Positions 8,717-16,737 of a stretch of DNA of 64,000 bases are shown here, piece after piece. Source of the stretch: Methylobacterium isbiliense (GTDB lineage: Bacteria > Pseudomonadota > Alphaproteobacteria > Rhizobiales > Beijerinckiaceae); assembly GCF_022179325.1 (NCBI RefSeq), contig NZ_BPQQ01000002.1, positions 62,001 through 126,000 of the forward strand, given 5' to 3'. A program made the position numbers and the translations under genes. Numbering within the stretch: the stretch's first letter is position 1; every line of letters starts with the position of its first letter. The notes below the pieces were generated by a model. That model had not been told where the DNA came from. It was given only the letters and a program-made list of their open reading frames with translations, and did not search any database.

Positions 8717-9592
8717 TCAGGGGCCGAAGATCACGCCCTCGGTGTAGGGGATCTCCCCGAGACGGGGCGGATTCGGGCCGCGGAAATACTTGTTCTGGTG
8801 GCGGCTGATGTGGCGCCCGACGAGGCCCGGCACCGGACCGTCGACGTCGACGAGGACGCTGGGCTTGCCCGAGAGGAGCAGGCGGCGCCCGAGGGGGCCG
8901 GCGAAGCGCACGAAGTCGGCGAGGCTGCGGCAGTAGATCAGGTGCGTCGTCGGCACGAGGCGCTTGAGCACGCGCCGCGGCGCGAACACGAACGGGTGCA
9001 GGCCGTCCGCCGCCTCCACCACGAGGCAGGTGCAGCCATAGGCGGCATGCGCCTCGATCAGCTCGCGCTCCGGCAGCGCCGCGAGGGCGGGCGGCACGCG
9101 CTCGCCGATGCGGTGGAGGCGCACGGGCTCCCGCCCGCGGGCGAGCGACGGCGCGCAGAGCAGCAGGCCGCGGCTGAAGGCGCGAAAGCCCTGCCGCTCG
9201 ATGATCGGCTGGGTGTGTGGGGCCGGGGACAGGTTGATGTAGGTGACGTCCTGGTGGCGCAGCACGTAGTGGATCAACATCGCGCCTTGGGCCGCGTAGG
9301 CGGGCTCGACGTACCAGCTCGACAGGTTGCACCGCACCACCCGCCGTCCGTCCGAGTCGAACGCCGCGAAGATCATCAGCACCGCGCCCACCGGGCGCCC
9401 GCCGCTCTCCAGCATGTAGCCGAAGCGCGGATAACCGTCGGGCACGGCGCGCTCGGCCTGGCGCCGCAGGCCGCGCAGCCAGTAGCTCTTCGGGCGCAGG
9501 CGGAAGCCCTGGCTCAGCAGCGTCGCCACCGCGTCGAGATCGGCCTCGGTGATCTGCCGGCGTCGCAACGTCGGTCCAACTTCTCCGGACAT
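8717..9592 (-). CDS. GNAT-fold N-acyltransferase-like protein
   Basis: A 291-residue protein beginning MSGEVGPTLRRRQ, with a GNAT-like first half: helix-rich N-terminus, GYMLESGGRPVGAV strand pair, and a later segment (NLSPAPHTQPIIERQGF) resembling the acyl-CoA-pocket end of GNAT folds. The second half is not recognisable from motifs. The ATG at 9592 is preferred because the codons further upstream run into the divergent promoter. It is divergent from an acyl carrier protein gene by 85 bp, so acyl-ACP may be its donor, as in some acyltransferases linked to exopolysaccharide or exosortase loci. That link is inference. Confidence 0.6.
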   Translation of the reverse strand: MSGEVGPTLRRRQITEADLDAVATLLSQGFRLRPKSYWLRGLRRQAERAVPDGYPRFGYMLESGGRPVGAVLMIFAAFDSDGRRVVRCNLSSWYVEPAYAAQGAMLIHYVLRHQDVTYINLSPAPHTQPIIERQGFRAFSRGLLLCAPSLARGREPVRLHRIGERVPPALAALPERELIEAHAAYGCTCLVVEAADGLHPFVFAPRRVLKRLVPTTHLIYCRSLADFVRFAGPLGRRLLLSGKPSVLVDVDGPVPGLVGRHISRHQNKYFRGPNPPRLGEIPYTEGVIFGP

Positions 9593-9619
9593 TCCGTTTA
9601 CCCTGAGGCGGTGAAGGAC

Positions 9620-9649
9620 TTGCTGCGGATTCTTCCCGGCTGATATAGC
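9620..9649 (+). promoter_or_regulatory. Putative sigma70-type promoter of the acyl-carrier/ligase/reductase operon
   Basis: TTGCTG (9620-9625) and TATAGC (9644-9649) are spaced by 18 bp and end 28 bp before the carrier-protein ATG. They lie in the 85-bp divergent region between the acyltransferase and carrier-protein genes. A strong Shine-Dalgarno (AGGAGA, 9663-9668) follows. Pattern-based prediction. Confidence 0.5.
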
Positions 9650-9677
9650 TGAAGCCGTGCTCAGGAGACAATCCATT

Positions 9678-9935
9678 ATGTCCGTAAGGTTAACAGTTCT
9701 TGGACAAATGAAGCAGATCGCCGAGGAGCAACAGAGGAGCATCGCTCAACTTGACGATGCAACTGCGTTGGTCGAGTCCGGCCTGGATTCACTCTGCTTC
9801 GCGATCCTGGTGGCGCGGCTCGAAGCGGAACTCGGGGTCGATCCGTTCACGATGTCGGAGGACATCCTGTTCCCGGTGACGGTGGGCGAGTTCATCGCGC
9901 TCTATGAGCGTGCGGCCGTCGATGAAGCGGCCTGA
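9678..9935 (+). CDS. Acyl carrier protein (dedicated)
   Basis: An 85-residue carrier protein with the phosphopantetheine attachment motif at Ser38 (SGLDSLCF), predicted helical throughout and acidic. The ATG at 9678 is chosen over a GTG at 9657 because AGGAGA lies 9 bp upstream of it and would fall inside the gene otherwise. It heads a rightward operon with an AMP-forming ligase (its gene overlaps this one by 32 bp) and an SDR. It is clearly different from housekeeping AcpP, with an N-terminal extension and CxxxLxxRLE after the Ser. The likely role is to carry an acyl group activated by the neighbouring ligase. Confidence 0.85.
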   Translation: MSVRLTVLGQMKQIAEEQQRSIAQLDDATALVESGLDSLCFAILVARLEAELGVDPFTMSEDILFPVTVGEFIALYERAAVDEAA

Positions 9936-11322
9936 GCCCGGCTCGCTGCGCGAGGCGCTCGCCGCCTCGCCCCAGGCTGCCGGCCGTCTCCACGGCCCGG
10001 CGGCCGAGACGTCGTTCGCCGCGCTACTCGCCCATAGCCCGCTCGGCGGCGTCCGCGACGCGCTGCACGGGCGCGCCGTCGCGATCCTCACGGCCGACCA
10101 GTTCACGGCGGCGCTCGCCCTGATCGACCTCGACGGCGTGGCGCGCCGGCTGCTCCTCTGCCCGCCCGACCTCGACCCGGCCCACTGGCCGGCGCTGCTC
10201 GACCGGGCGGAGATCGACGCGGTCGTGAGCGACCTGCCGCCGGAGGCGCGGCCCGAGACGGGCGGACGCCCCGTCCACGCCATCGGCGCGATCGCGCCCG
10301 CGGCCAGCCCGCCCGGCCCGGCATTCGCGACCGAATGGGTGCTCCTGACCTCCGGCACCACCGGCGTGCCGAAGATGGCAGTGCACGATCTCGCGGGCCT
10401 CACCGGGGCGATCCGGCCGGGGCCGCCGGGCGCGCCCGCGCCGGTCTGGTCGACCTTCTACGACATCCGCCGCTACGGCGGCCTGCAGATCTTCCTGCGC
10501 GGCGTGCTCGGCGGCTCGCTCGTGCTCTCGGACAAGGACGAGCCGGTGGCCGACTTCCTGCGCCGGCTCGGGCGGCACGGGGTGACGCACGTCTCGGGCA
10601 CGCCCTCGCACTGGCGCCGGGCGCTGATGAGTCCCGCCGTCGAGGCGATGCGCCCCGCCTATGTGCGCCTGTCGGGCGAGATCGCCGACCAAGCCGTGCT
10701 CGACGCGCTGCGCGCGGCCTACCCGGACGCCTCGGTCGGCCACGCCTACGCCTCCACCGAGGCGGGCGTCGGCTTCGAGGTCACGGACGGGCGCGAAGGC
10801 TTCCCCGAGGACTTCGTCGGCCGGGACGGGCCGGTCGAGATGCGGGTCGTGGACGGCGCGCTGCAGATCCGCTCGGGCCGCACCGCGCGCCGCTACCTCG
10901 GCGAGGACGCCCCCGCCCTGACGGATGAGAGGGGCTTCGTGGACACCGGCGACATGGTGGCGCTGCGCGACGGGCGCTTCCACTTCGTCGGCCGGCGCGG
11001 CGGCATCATCAACGTCGGCGGCCTCAAGGTGCATCCCGAGGAGGTCGAGGCCGTCATCAACCGGCACCCGCGCGTGCGGATGTCCCTCGTCGAGGGCCGG
11101 CGCAACCCGATCACCGGCGCCCTCGTCACCGCGACCGTGGTGCTGCACGCGGGCGAGGCCCCGGCCGACGGCGTCAAGGCCGAGATCCTCGCCGCCTGCC
11201 GGACGGCCCTCCCGGCCCACAAGGTCCCGGCGATCCTGCGCTTCGCGGATGGCCTCGCGGTGACGCAGGCCGGCAAGCTCGCCCGCGGCGCCGCTCCCGC
11301 GCGGGAGGTCCGTCATGCGTAA
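9904..11322 (+). CDS. AMP-forming acyl (or aminoacyl) ligase
   Basis: A 472-residue class I adenylate-forming enzyme. It has the P-loop TSGTTGVPK (residues 149-157), the A5-type acid loop YASTEAGVGF, the A7/A8 hinge region (FVDTGDMV, FVGRRGGIINVGGLKVHPEEVE) and the C-terminal catalytic Lys in TQAGKLARG. The N-terminal lobe is shorter than in typical acyl-CoA synthetases of 500-550 residues. It overlaps the carrier-protein gene by 32 bp (an in-frame ATG at 9922 would shorten this) and the SDR start by 8 bp, so translational coupling and loading of that carrier are likely. The acid substrate cannot be read from the sequence. Confidence 0.85.
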   Translation: MSVRPSMKRPEPGSLREALAASPQAAGRLHGPAAETSFAALLAHSPLGGVRDALHGRAVAILTADQFTAALALIDLDGVARRLLLCPPDLDPAHWPALLDRAEIDAVVSDLPPEARPETGGRPVHAIGAIAPAASPPGPAFATEWVLLTSGTTGVPKMAVHDLAGLTGAIRPGPPGAPAPVWSTFYDIRRYGGLQIFLRGVLGGSLVLSDKDEPVADFLRRLGRHGVTHVSGTPSHWRRALMSPAVEAMRPAYVRLSGEIADQAVLDALRAAYPDASVGHAYASTEAGVGFEVTDGREGFPEDFVGRDGPVEMRVVDGALQIRSGRTARRYLGEDAPALTDERGFVDTGDMVALRDGRFHFVGRRGGIINVGGLKVHPEEVEAVINRHPRVRMSLVEGRRNPITGALVTATVVLHAGEAPADGVKAEILAACRTALPAHKVPAILRFADGLAVTQAGKLARGAAPAREVRHA

Positions 11323-12040
11323 CGTCGTCGTCACGGGGGGAAGCCGGGGGCTCGGCCTCGGCATCGCGCGCCGGCTCTCCACCTCGGGCTTCCGGGTGAT
11401 CGCGGTGGCGCGCCGGCCCGACGAGGCGCTTGAGGCGGCGATGCGCGAGGGCGGCCCCGGCGAGATCCGCTTCCTCGCCGCCGATCTCGGGCAGGTCGAG
11501 GCCCTGCCCGACCTCGTGCGGCAGGTCCGGGAGGCGCACGGCCCCCTGTACGGGCTCGTCAACAATGCGGGCCTCGGCACCGAGGGCCTGCTCGCGATGA
11601 TGCCGCTTTCCGACATCGAGGCGCTGGTGCGGATCAACACGCTCGCACCGATCGTGCTGACCAAGCACGCGGTTCGCTCGATGATGGCCGAAGGGCGCGG
11701 ACGGGTGGTCAACGTCAGCTCGATCATCGCCTCGACCGGCTACAACGCGCTGTCGGTCTACGCCGCCACCAAGGCGTCGATGATCGGCTTCACCCGCTCG
11801 CTCGCCCGCGAGGTGGGCAAGCTCGGCATCACCGTGAACGCCGTCGCGCCGGGCTTCATCGACACCGAGATGACGAGCGGCCTCGGCGAGGCCGAGCGCC
11901 AGCGCATCGCCGGCCGCAGCGCGCTGCGCCGCCTCGCCGAGGTCGAGGACGTCGCCAACGCGGTGGATTTCCTGATGGGCGAGACCGGCCGCAACATCAC
12001 CGGCACGGTGATGACCGTGGATGCGGGCAGCACGGCCTGA
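11315..12040 (+). CDS. SDR-family oxidoreductase, FabG-like
   Basis: A 241-residue classical short-chain dehydrogenase with the cofactor motif TGGSRGLGLGI (7-17), NNAG (83-86) and the catalytic Ser136-Tyr149-Lys153. The C-terminal IDTEMT and TVMTVDAG segments resemble 3-oxoacyl-ACP reductases. Arg-containing residues after the second strand (ARRPDE) favour NADP(H). Its start overlaps the ligase gene, so it belongs to the carrier/ligase operon, and its substrate is probably a carrier-bound 3-oxoacyl or similar group. This is not the housekeeping fabG, which would sit with fabD/acpP. Confidence 0.85.
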   Translation: MRNVVVTGGSRGLGLGIARRLSTSGFRVIAVARRPDEALEAAMREGGPGEIRFLAADLGQVEALPDLVRQVREAHGPLYGLVNNAGLGTEGLLAMMPLSDIEALVRINTLAPIVLTKHAVRSMMAEGRGRVVNVSSIIASTGYNALSVYAATKASMIGFTRSLAREVGKLGITVNAVAPGFIDTEMTSGLGEAERQRIAGRSALRRLAEVEDVANAVDFLMGETGRNITGTVMTVDAGSTA

Positions 12041-12383
12041 GCCGTGCCGCCGCGCGGGGCCGCCGGGGCGTCGAGCGCCGCGATCCGGTGCCCGTGTCGG
12101 CCCCTTCGGGTCGCTGTCATCGACCGCCGACCCCACGCCGCAGCGTCGCCGAACCCGGGACGTCGGGCGACCGGGCTTGATGTCGGCACGGCGCGCTGGA
12201 TCGGCAGGCCCGTCGATCCCAGGCCGGCCTTGATCGAACCGGATGCGCCGACAGGCCGGGCCGTCGGTCCGGCGGCCTTCTCGCAACCTGACGGACAGAG
12301 CGAGCGGCCGGACGCCCTCCTCCAAGGGGGGTCTTCGAAGGCGGACGAGGCGCCCCGGCGCGAACGCCGGGGCCGCCCGCCCC
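12041..12383. other. Intergenic region between convergent operons, no gene seen
   Basis: About 340 bp between the SDR stop and the convergent end of the amino acid:[carrier protein] ligase. The open frames present are antisense extensions of the flanking genes with Arg/Pro/Ala-rich products and no family resemblance. I saw no convincing hairpin with a T-run, tRNA or repeat. Confidence 0.6.
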
Positions 12384-13313
12384 TCACAAGCCGAGCGCGT
12401 CGCGCACGCCGGCCGGCCAGTCCGCGACCTCCAGGCCGTGGGTGGCGAACAGCGCCACGGTCAGCCGGTCAATGCCGAAGGCGACGCAGCCCGTATGGGC
12501 CGGCTCGCCGCCCGCGTCGCGCAGGTTCCAGGTCGTGCCGAAGTGCTCGCGGTGATAGTTGAAGCTCATGCAGGCCGTGGCCGGGCCGTCGCCGCGCAGC
12601 GGCACCAGCAGCTCGAACTTCAGCGCCTGTTCGAGCTGGTTCATGGCCATGAGCTGGCCGACGCGGCCGAAGAACGGATCGCTCGCCTGCGCCACCTCGT
12701 AGACGAGGCCGAGCCGGTCGGCGAGCGCGGTCGCCTTGACGATCCAGCGCTCCCGGAAGGCCTGGATCTGCTCCGGCGTGCCGACGCAGACGTATTCCCG
12801 CATGCGGAAGGATTGCAGCCGGTCGAGGTCGCGCGAGGGCTCGCGGCGGAAGCAGTCGCAGGCGACGTCGAAGCGGTAGCCCTGCGCCGGCACGGCGCCG
12901 CGCGCCGCCGCGATCGGGTAGACCGGGTAGCAGGCGGCCGGGGTGAGCACGAGGTCGGCGGTCTCGAGCGTCTCGGTCCAGTCGCCGCCGGCATAGTGCC
13001 GGTCGACGGCGCCGCGGATCTCGGCCTCGCTGCCCTCCAGGCAGGAGACGCAGCCCAGGAGGTTGGGGAAGCTCTTGAGATAGCCGTGGGTTTCGAGGTG
13101 CCGCCGGCTCATCACGGGCGGGAAGCGGAAGACTTCCGTGCCCTCCTCGCGCTGGCGCGAGATCAGGGCCTGCAGCGCCTCCACCACCGCTTCGTAGCGG
13201 CCGGTGCGGGCATAGACGCCGTCGGCGTCCATCGGCCGGAAGAGGCCGTCGAACAGGGTGTCGAGACCGTGCTCGGCCGGCCGGGCCGGCGGCGTCCTCA
13301 GGGGCATGTTCAT
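12384..13313 (-). CDS. Amino acid:[carrier protein] ligase (seryl-tRNA synthetase-like)
   Basis: A 309-residue truncated class II aminoacyl-tRNA synthetase homologue that lacks a tRNA-binding arm. Class II motif 2 is visible as CFRREPSRDLDRLQSFRMRE (residues 154-173) and motif 3 as GCVAFGIDRL (275-284). Cys128, Glu173 and Cys276 occupy the positions of the zinc ligands in atypical SerRS and its relatives. This is the family characterised in Bradyrhizobium and Agrobacterium that activates glycine or alanine and transfers it to the phosphopantetheine of a small carrier protein instead of tRNA. The partner carrier is probably the gene at 14865. The start is ATG 13313 (or 13307). Confidence 0.88.
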   Translation of the reverse strand: MNMPLRTPPARPAEHGLDTLFDGLFRPMDADGVYARTGRYEAVVEALQALISRQREEGTEVFRFPPVMSRRHLETHGYLKSFPNLLGCVSCLEGSEAEIRGAVDRHYAGGDWTETLETADLVLTPAACYPVYPIAAARGAVPAQGYRFDVACDCFRREPSRDLDRLQSFRMREYVCVGTPEQIQAFRERWIVKATALADRLGLVYEVAQASDPFFGRVGQLMAMNQLEQALKFELLVPLRGDGPATACMSFNYHREHFGTTWNLRDAGGEPAHTGCVAFGIDRLTVALFATHGLEVADWPAGVRDALGL

Positions 13314-13357
13314 GGCGTCGGGTCGCTCCGGTTCGGGATCGGGGAGGGTCGAGGGAT

Positions 13358-14575
13358 TCAGTCGCGCAACGAGGCCGGGACGGTGGACATCAGGCCGGTG
13401 GCGGCGAGGTTGGCGGTGATGCGGTCGTTGTGGATCATGATCGGCGCCGAGAGGATGTCGCGCAGCGCCCGCCCGATGCTGAAGGCGCCGTCCTGCCGGT
13501 AGCCGGCGAGCCCGCAGGCCCGCAGGGCCGAGGACACGGTGGCGACCGCGAGTTCGGAGGCCTCCACCTTCAGCATCGTGACCGCGGTCTGGACGTCGAG
13601 GCTCGACAGCGCCTTGGCGTCGCCGCGGGCCTGCGCGTAGCGGTCGAGGGCGCCGGCGATCAGGGTCCGCAGCGTGCGCAGCGACGAGGCCGCCTTGCCG
13701 TAATGGCTCGCGCCCGGCGGCAATTGCCCGCCCGCGCCGCGGGCCGCCTGCCGGGTGAAGGCCTGGGCGCGCTCGACGGCGCCCGCCGCGATGCCGGCCC
13801 AGGCGCTCGACCACAGGATGTGCGAGACCGGCGTCATCGTCTGGGCGTGGATGGCCTGGTAGGGCACGGGCAGCACCTGGGCGGGCAGGCCGCGGGCGCG
13901 CAGGCGGAAGCCGAAGCTCGACGTCCCGCGCATGCCCAGCGTCTCCCAGCCGCTCAGCCGCTCCAGCGCGTAATCCTCCTTGAGGAAGACCGCGAGCACT
14001 TGGTCCGAGGGCGCGGCGTCGGGGGCGCGGCGCGCGGTGGTCACCACGCCGTCGGCCTCCGCGCCGTAGGAAATCACCGTGGCGGCCCGGTCGAGCGTCA
14101 CGTGGGTCCCGTCCGGCTCGATCGCGGCGGCGCTGGAGCGCACGTTGCCGCCCCCCTGCCCCTCGGTGGTGGAGGAGGCGAGCAGGAATTGCTCCCGGGC
14201 GAGCCGGCGCAGCAGGTCGTCGTGCCAGGGCTGCCCGCGCCCGTGCTCGACGAGGCAGGCGACCTTGGTCTGGTGCATCGCGAAGATCATCGCCGTCGAG
14301 GCGCAGGCGCGGCCGAGCGCGTAGGCGACATCCGCCACCACGGCGAGGTCCGCCCCCTCGCCGCCGAACTCGGCCGGCACGAACAGGCTCATCAGGCGAT
14401 GGGCCTTGGCGGCCGCGATCGCCTCGGCGGGGAAACGCGCGTCGCGGTCGACCGCCTCGGCGTGCTCGGCGGCGATGCCCGCCACCACGAGCGCCCGCAG
14501 GGCCGGCTCCACCGGGACCGCGACCGCGGAATCGGGCGCCGCATCGACGCCCGCATGCAGATGCTGAATGGTCAT
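13358..14575 (-). CDS. Acyl-CoA dehydrogenase-like flavoprotein lacking the usual catalytic Glu
   Basis: A 405-residue member of the acyl-CoA dehydrogenase superfamily: helical N-terminal domain (DARFPAEAI...), FAD-side beta domain with TTEGQGGGNVRSS, and C-terminal helical bundle. In the C-terminal motif that normally reads RD.....IYEGT, this protein has RDILSAPIMIHNDRI (372-386), so the catalytic Glu position is Ile381. This resembles flavin oxidases/monooxygenases of the same fold more than classical dehydrogenases, although some family members place the Glu elsewhere. Transcribed directly before the amino acid:[carrier protein] ligase (44 bp), so it may act on the carrier-bound aminoacyl group (inference). 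Confidence 0.75.
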   Translation of the reverse strand: MTIQHLHAGVDAAPDSAVAVPVEPALRALVVAGIAAEHAEAVDRDARFPAEAIAAAKAHRLMSLFVPAEFGGEGADLAVVADVAYALGRACASTAMIFAMHQTKVACLVEHGRGQPWHDDLLRRLAREQFLLASSTTEGQGGGNVRSSAAAIEPDGTHVTLDRAATVISYGAEADGVVTTARRAPDAAPSDQVLAVFLKEDYALERLSGWETLGMRGTSSFGFRLRARGLPAQVLPVPYQAIHAQTMTPVSHILWSSAWAGIAAGAVERAQAFTRQAARGAGGQLPPGASHYGKAASSLRTLRTLIAGALDRYAQARGDAKALSSLDVQTAVTMLKVEASELAVATVSSALRACGLAGYRQDGAFSIGRALRDILSAPIMIHNDRITANLAATGLMSTVPASLRD

Positions 14576-14864
14576 CCTCGTCTCGCTCGTTCGATGCTGC
14601 CCCCGGCCGCCCGCCCGCTCTGTGGCAGGTCTGTTCCGACGTCCGGCTCCGACTGACTTAGATCGTCATTCGCTAAAACATGATGATTTGAATCGTCGAA
14701 GACGAAGCGTCCGCCGACGCAAGGTCGCGTCGTGAAAACAATCTTAAGTGTGTTTCGGTGGAATCTTCCGGACGGCCGTGTCCAGGCCGCCCGTGCACCG
14801 GATGGAAAGGCCGGCGCGGCAGGGTCGGGCCCGACGCGGCGTGCCGCAACGACGAGAGACCATC
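14576..14864. promoter_or_regulatory. Divergent promoter region of the aminoacyl-carrier module
   Basis: 289 bp between the divergent flavoprotein gene and carrier-protein gene. The stretch 14660-14760 is clearly AT-richer than its surroundings. It contains a small inverted repeat TCGTC-gaa-GACGA (14693-14705), centred in this stretch, that could be an operator. It holds no gene. Promoter elements cannot be assigned with confidence. Confidence 0.45.
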
Positions 14865-15143
14865 ATGCCCGACAGCCCTTCCCCCGAGATCGCCGCCCGC
14901 ACCGCCGCCCTGGTCGAGGGCATCCTGGCCCAGAAGGGGATCGCGGGCGCGCCCGCGCCCGACACCTTCCTGACCGAGGCGGGGCTGACCTCCCTCGACC
15001 TCGTCAACCTGATGCTGGCGATCGAGGCGGAGTTCGACATCACCATCCCGTCGAGCCACCTCAACCCGCAGAGCTTCCGCACCCTCGGCTCGATCGCCGC
15101 GATGGTGCAGGCGGTGCGGGGGGCCGGCCCGCTCGCGGCCTGA
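14865..15143 (+). CDS. Carrier protein of the aminoacyl ligase module
   Basis: A 92-residue acyl/aminoacyl carrier protein with the phosphopantetheine Ser43 in GLTSLDLVNLM, where Thr replaces the more usual Asp before Ser. Predicted four-helix, acidic. GAGAGA lies 5 bp before the ATG. In rhizobia the amino acid:[carrier protein] ligases are encoded next to such stand-alone carriers, so this is the probable acceptor of the activated amino acid. It is divergent from the flavoprotein and ligase genes, and convergent with the Wzz-like gene 20 bp downstream. Confidence 0.85.
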   Translation: MPDSPSPEIAARTAALVEGILAQKGIAGAPAPDTFLTEAGLTSLDLVNLMLAIEAEFDITIPSSHLNPQSFRTLGSIAAMVQAVRGAGPLAA

Positions 15144-15163
15144 CAGCCGGTCCACGGCCCGCC

Positions 15164-16600
15164 TCACCGGTCCGCCGGGGCGGCCAACTGCTCGCGCAGC
15201 AGCGCCGCCGCCACGCCGATCAGCAGCCCGAGCACGAGGCCGGCGGCCACCACCACGCTGCGCGGCACGCCGGCGCGGCTGAGCGGCGCCACCGCCGACT
15301 TGATGACGCGGGCATTCGTGGTGTCGAGGGTCTGGCGCTCCTGCAGGTCCTTGGCACGGTTGAGGAACGATTCGTAGACGCCGCGGTCGGCCGCCGCCGC
15401 GCGCTCCAGCTCCCGCAGCTGCACCTGCGCGGCGTTGGCGGTGGCGGCCTCTCCCTTCAGCGAGGCGATGCGCCGCTCGATGGCGGCCTCGCTTGCCTTG
15501 GCGCGCTCGTTGTCGGAGGCAGCCGCGCGGGCGATGCGGTTCAGCTCCTCGTCGAGACGCTGGCGGGCCGCCCGCACGCGCAGCGCCATGCCGGTATTGG
15601 CCGGGTGGCGGGGGCCGTAGACCAGCGCCGTCTCGGCCTCGGCGCGCTTGGCCTCGGCCCAGGTGGCGCGCAGGGCCGCGAGCGCGGTCGACTGCACCGC
15701 CTCGGTGGTGCCGTCCGGAACGTCGCCGGTGCGCCGCAGACGCTCGACCTGCTCCAGGCGCGCGCCGGTCTCGGCGGTGCGGGTGCGGGCCAGGGCGAGC
15801 TGGTTCGTCAGGTCGGTGAGCTGCTGCTCGGAGACCAGCCGGCCGCTCGCGCCGATGAGGTCGCGGCGCTGGCGGTAGGTCTCGACCGCGGCCTCGCTCT
15901 GCTGCAGGCGGGTCCGCAGCTCGCCGAGCCGGGCATCGAGGGCCGCGGTGGCGCGGGTGACCGTGTCGGACCGGTTCTGGCCGAGTTCGCGCAGGAAGGC
16001 CTCGGCCACCCCGTTGGCGACCCGCGCCGACTTGTCGGCATCGCTCGTGGTGGCGCCGACCTCGATCACGAAGGTGCGGTCGGAGCGGCGCACGCTCACG
16101 GCCTTCTCCAGCGCCCGCACCGCCCGGGCCTCCGGGGTCTCGCCCGCGCCGCTGGCGGGCGGGGCCGGCCAGAGGCGGGCGAGCAAGCGCGACAGCAAGC
16201 CCTCGCGCGGCGCGCCGAAATCCTCGTCCTCGGCGAGCCCCTGCGCGCGCACCACGCTCGTCAGGACGCTGGTGGCGCGCACCATCTGCGCCTGGCTCTC
16301 GCTGATGAGGATCGATTCCTCGCCGTTGCTGGCGTTCGGGTTCAGCTCGTTCTGGAACACCTGCAGGTTGCGCGGATCGAGCAGCACCCGGGCGACCGCC
16401 TCGTAGCGGGCGGGCATCATCAGCGCCGCGCCGGGCGCCACCACGGCGGCGAGCGCCACCGGCACGACGATCCAGGCCCAGCGCCGCCGCAGCGTGCCGA
16501 CCACACCGCGCAGGTCGATCACCGCGGCCGGCGCGGCGTCTTCGGTCCGCTGCGGCGGAAACGGCGGTGCCGACACCACGATATGCTCGATCCGACCCAT
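15164..16600 (-). CDS. Wzz/GumC-type polysaccharide chain-length/export protein
   Basis: A 478-residue polysaccharide co-polymerase. TM1 spans about residues 41-62 (WAWIVVPVAL...), a large periplasmic coiled-coil region follows (repeated Ala/Glu/Arg-rich helices, about 190-430), and a C-terminal TM (GVPRSVVVAAGLVLG...) is close to the end. The RVLLDPRNLQVF segment after TM1 is typical of Wzz/GumC proteins. No Walker motif or tyrosine-kinase tail is present, so any BY-kinase must be separate. The ATG at 16600 has GGAGG 8 bp upstream. It would control chain length or couple polymerisation to export for the locus to its right. Confidence 0.85.
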   Translation of the reverse strand: MGRIEHIVVSAPPFPPQRTEDAAPAAVIDLRGVVGTLRRRWAWIVVPVALAAVVAPGAALMMPARYEAVARVLLDPRNLQVFQNELNPNASNGEESILISESQAQMVRATSVLTSVVRAQGLAEDEDFGAPREGLLSRLLARLWPAPPASGAGETPEARAVRALEKAVSVRRSDRTFVIEVGATTSDADKSARVANGVAEAFLRELGQNRSDTVTRATAALDARLGELRTRLQQSEAAVETYRQRRDLIGASGRLVSEQQLTDLTNQLALARTRTAETGARLEQVERLRRTGDVPDGTTEAVQSTALAALRATWAEAKRAEAETALVYGPRHPANTGMALRVRAARQRLDEELNRIARAAASDNERAKASEAAIERRIASLKGEAATANAAQVQLRELERAAAADRGVYESFLNRAKDLQERQTLDTTNARVIKSAVAPLSRAGVPRSVVVAAGLVLGLLIGVAAALLREQLAAPADR

Positions 16601-16737
16601 CAGGACGCCTCCACGCGCGGCGCCGTGGGCTCGCTCCGCTCCGGATCGCAGGCTGTCCCGCGATGGCACGGAGCGTGCGCCGCCAGGGCACCGCAGGCTC
16701 CGGACTGCAATCGGCGGTCCAGCCGGCGGAGCGCGGA

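Noticed and set aside
12041-12383. A possible small gene in the gap after the SDR
   Set aside because: Only Arg/Pro-rich frames with no plausible ribosome site or family match were seen.
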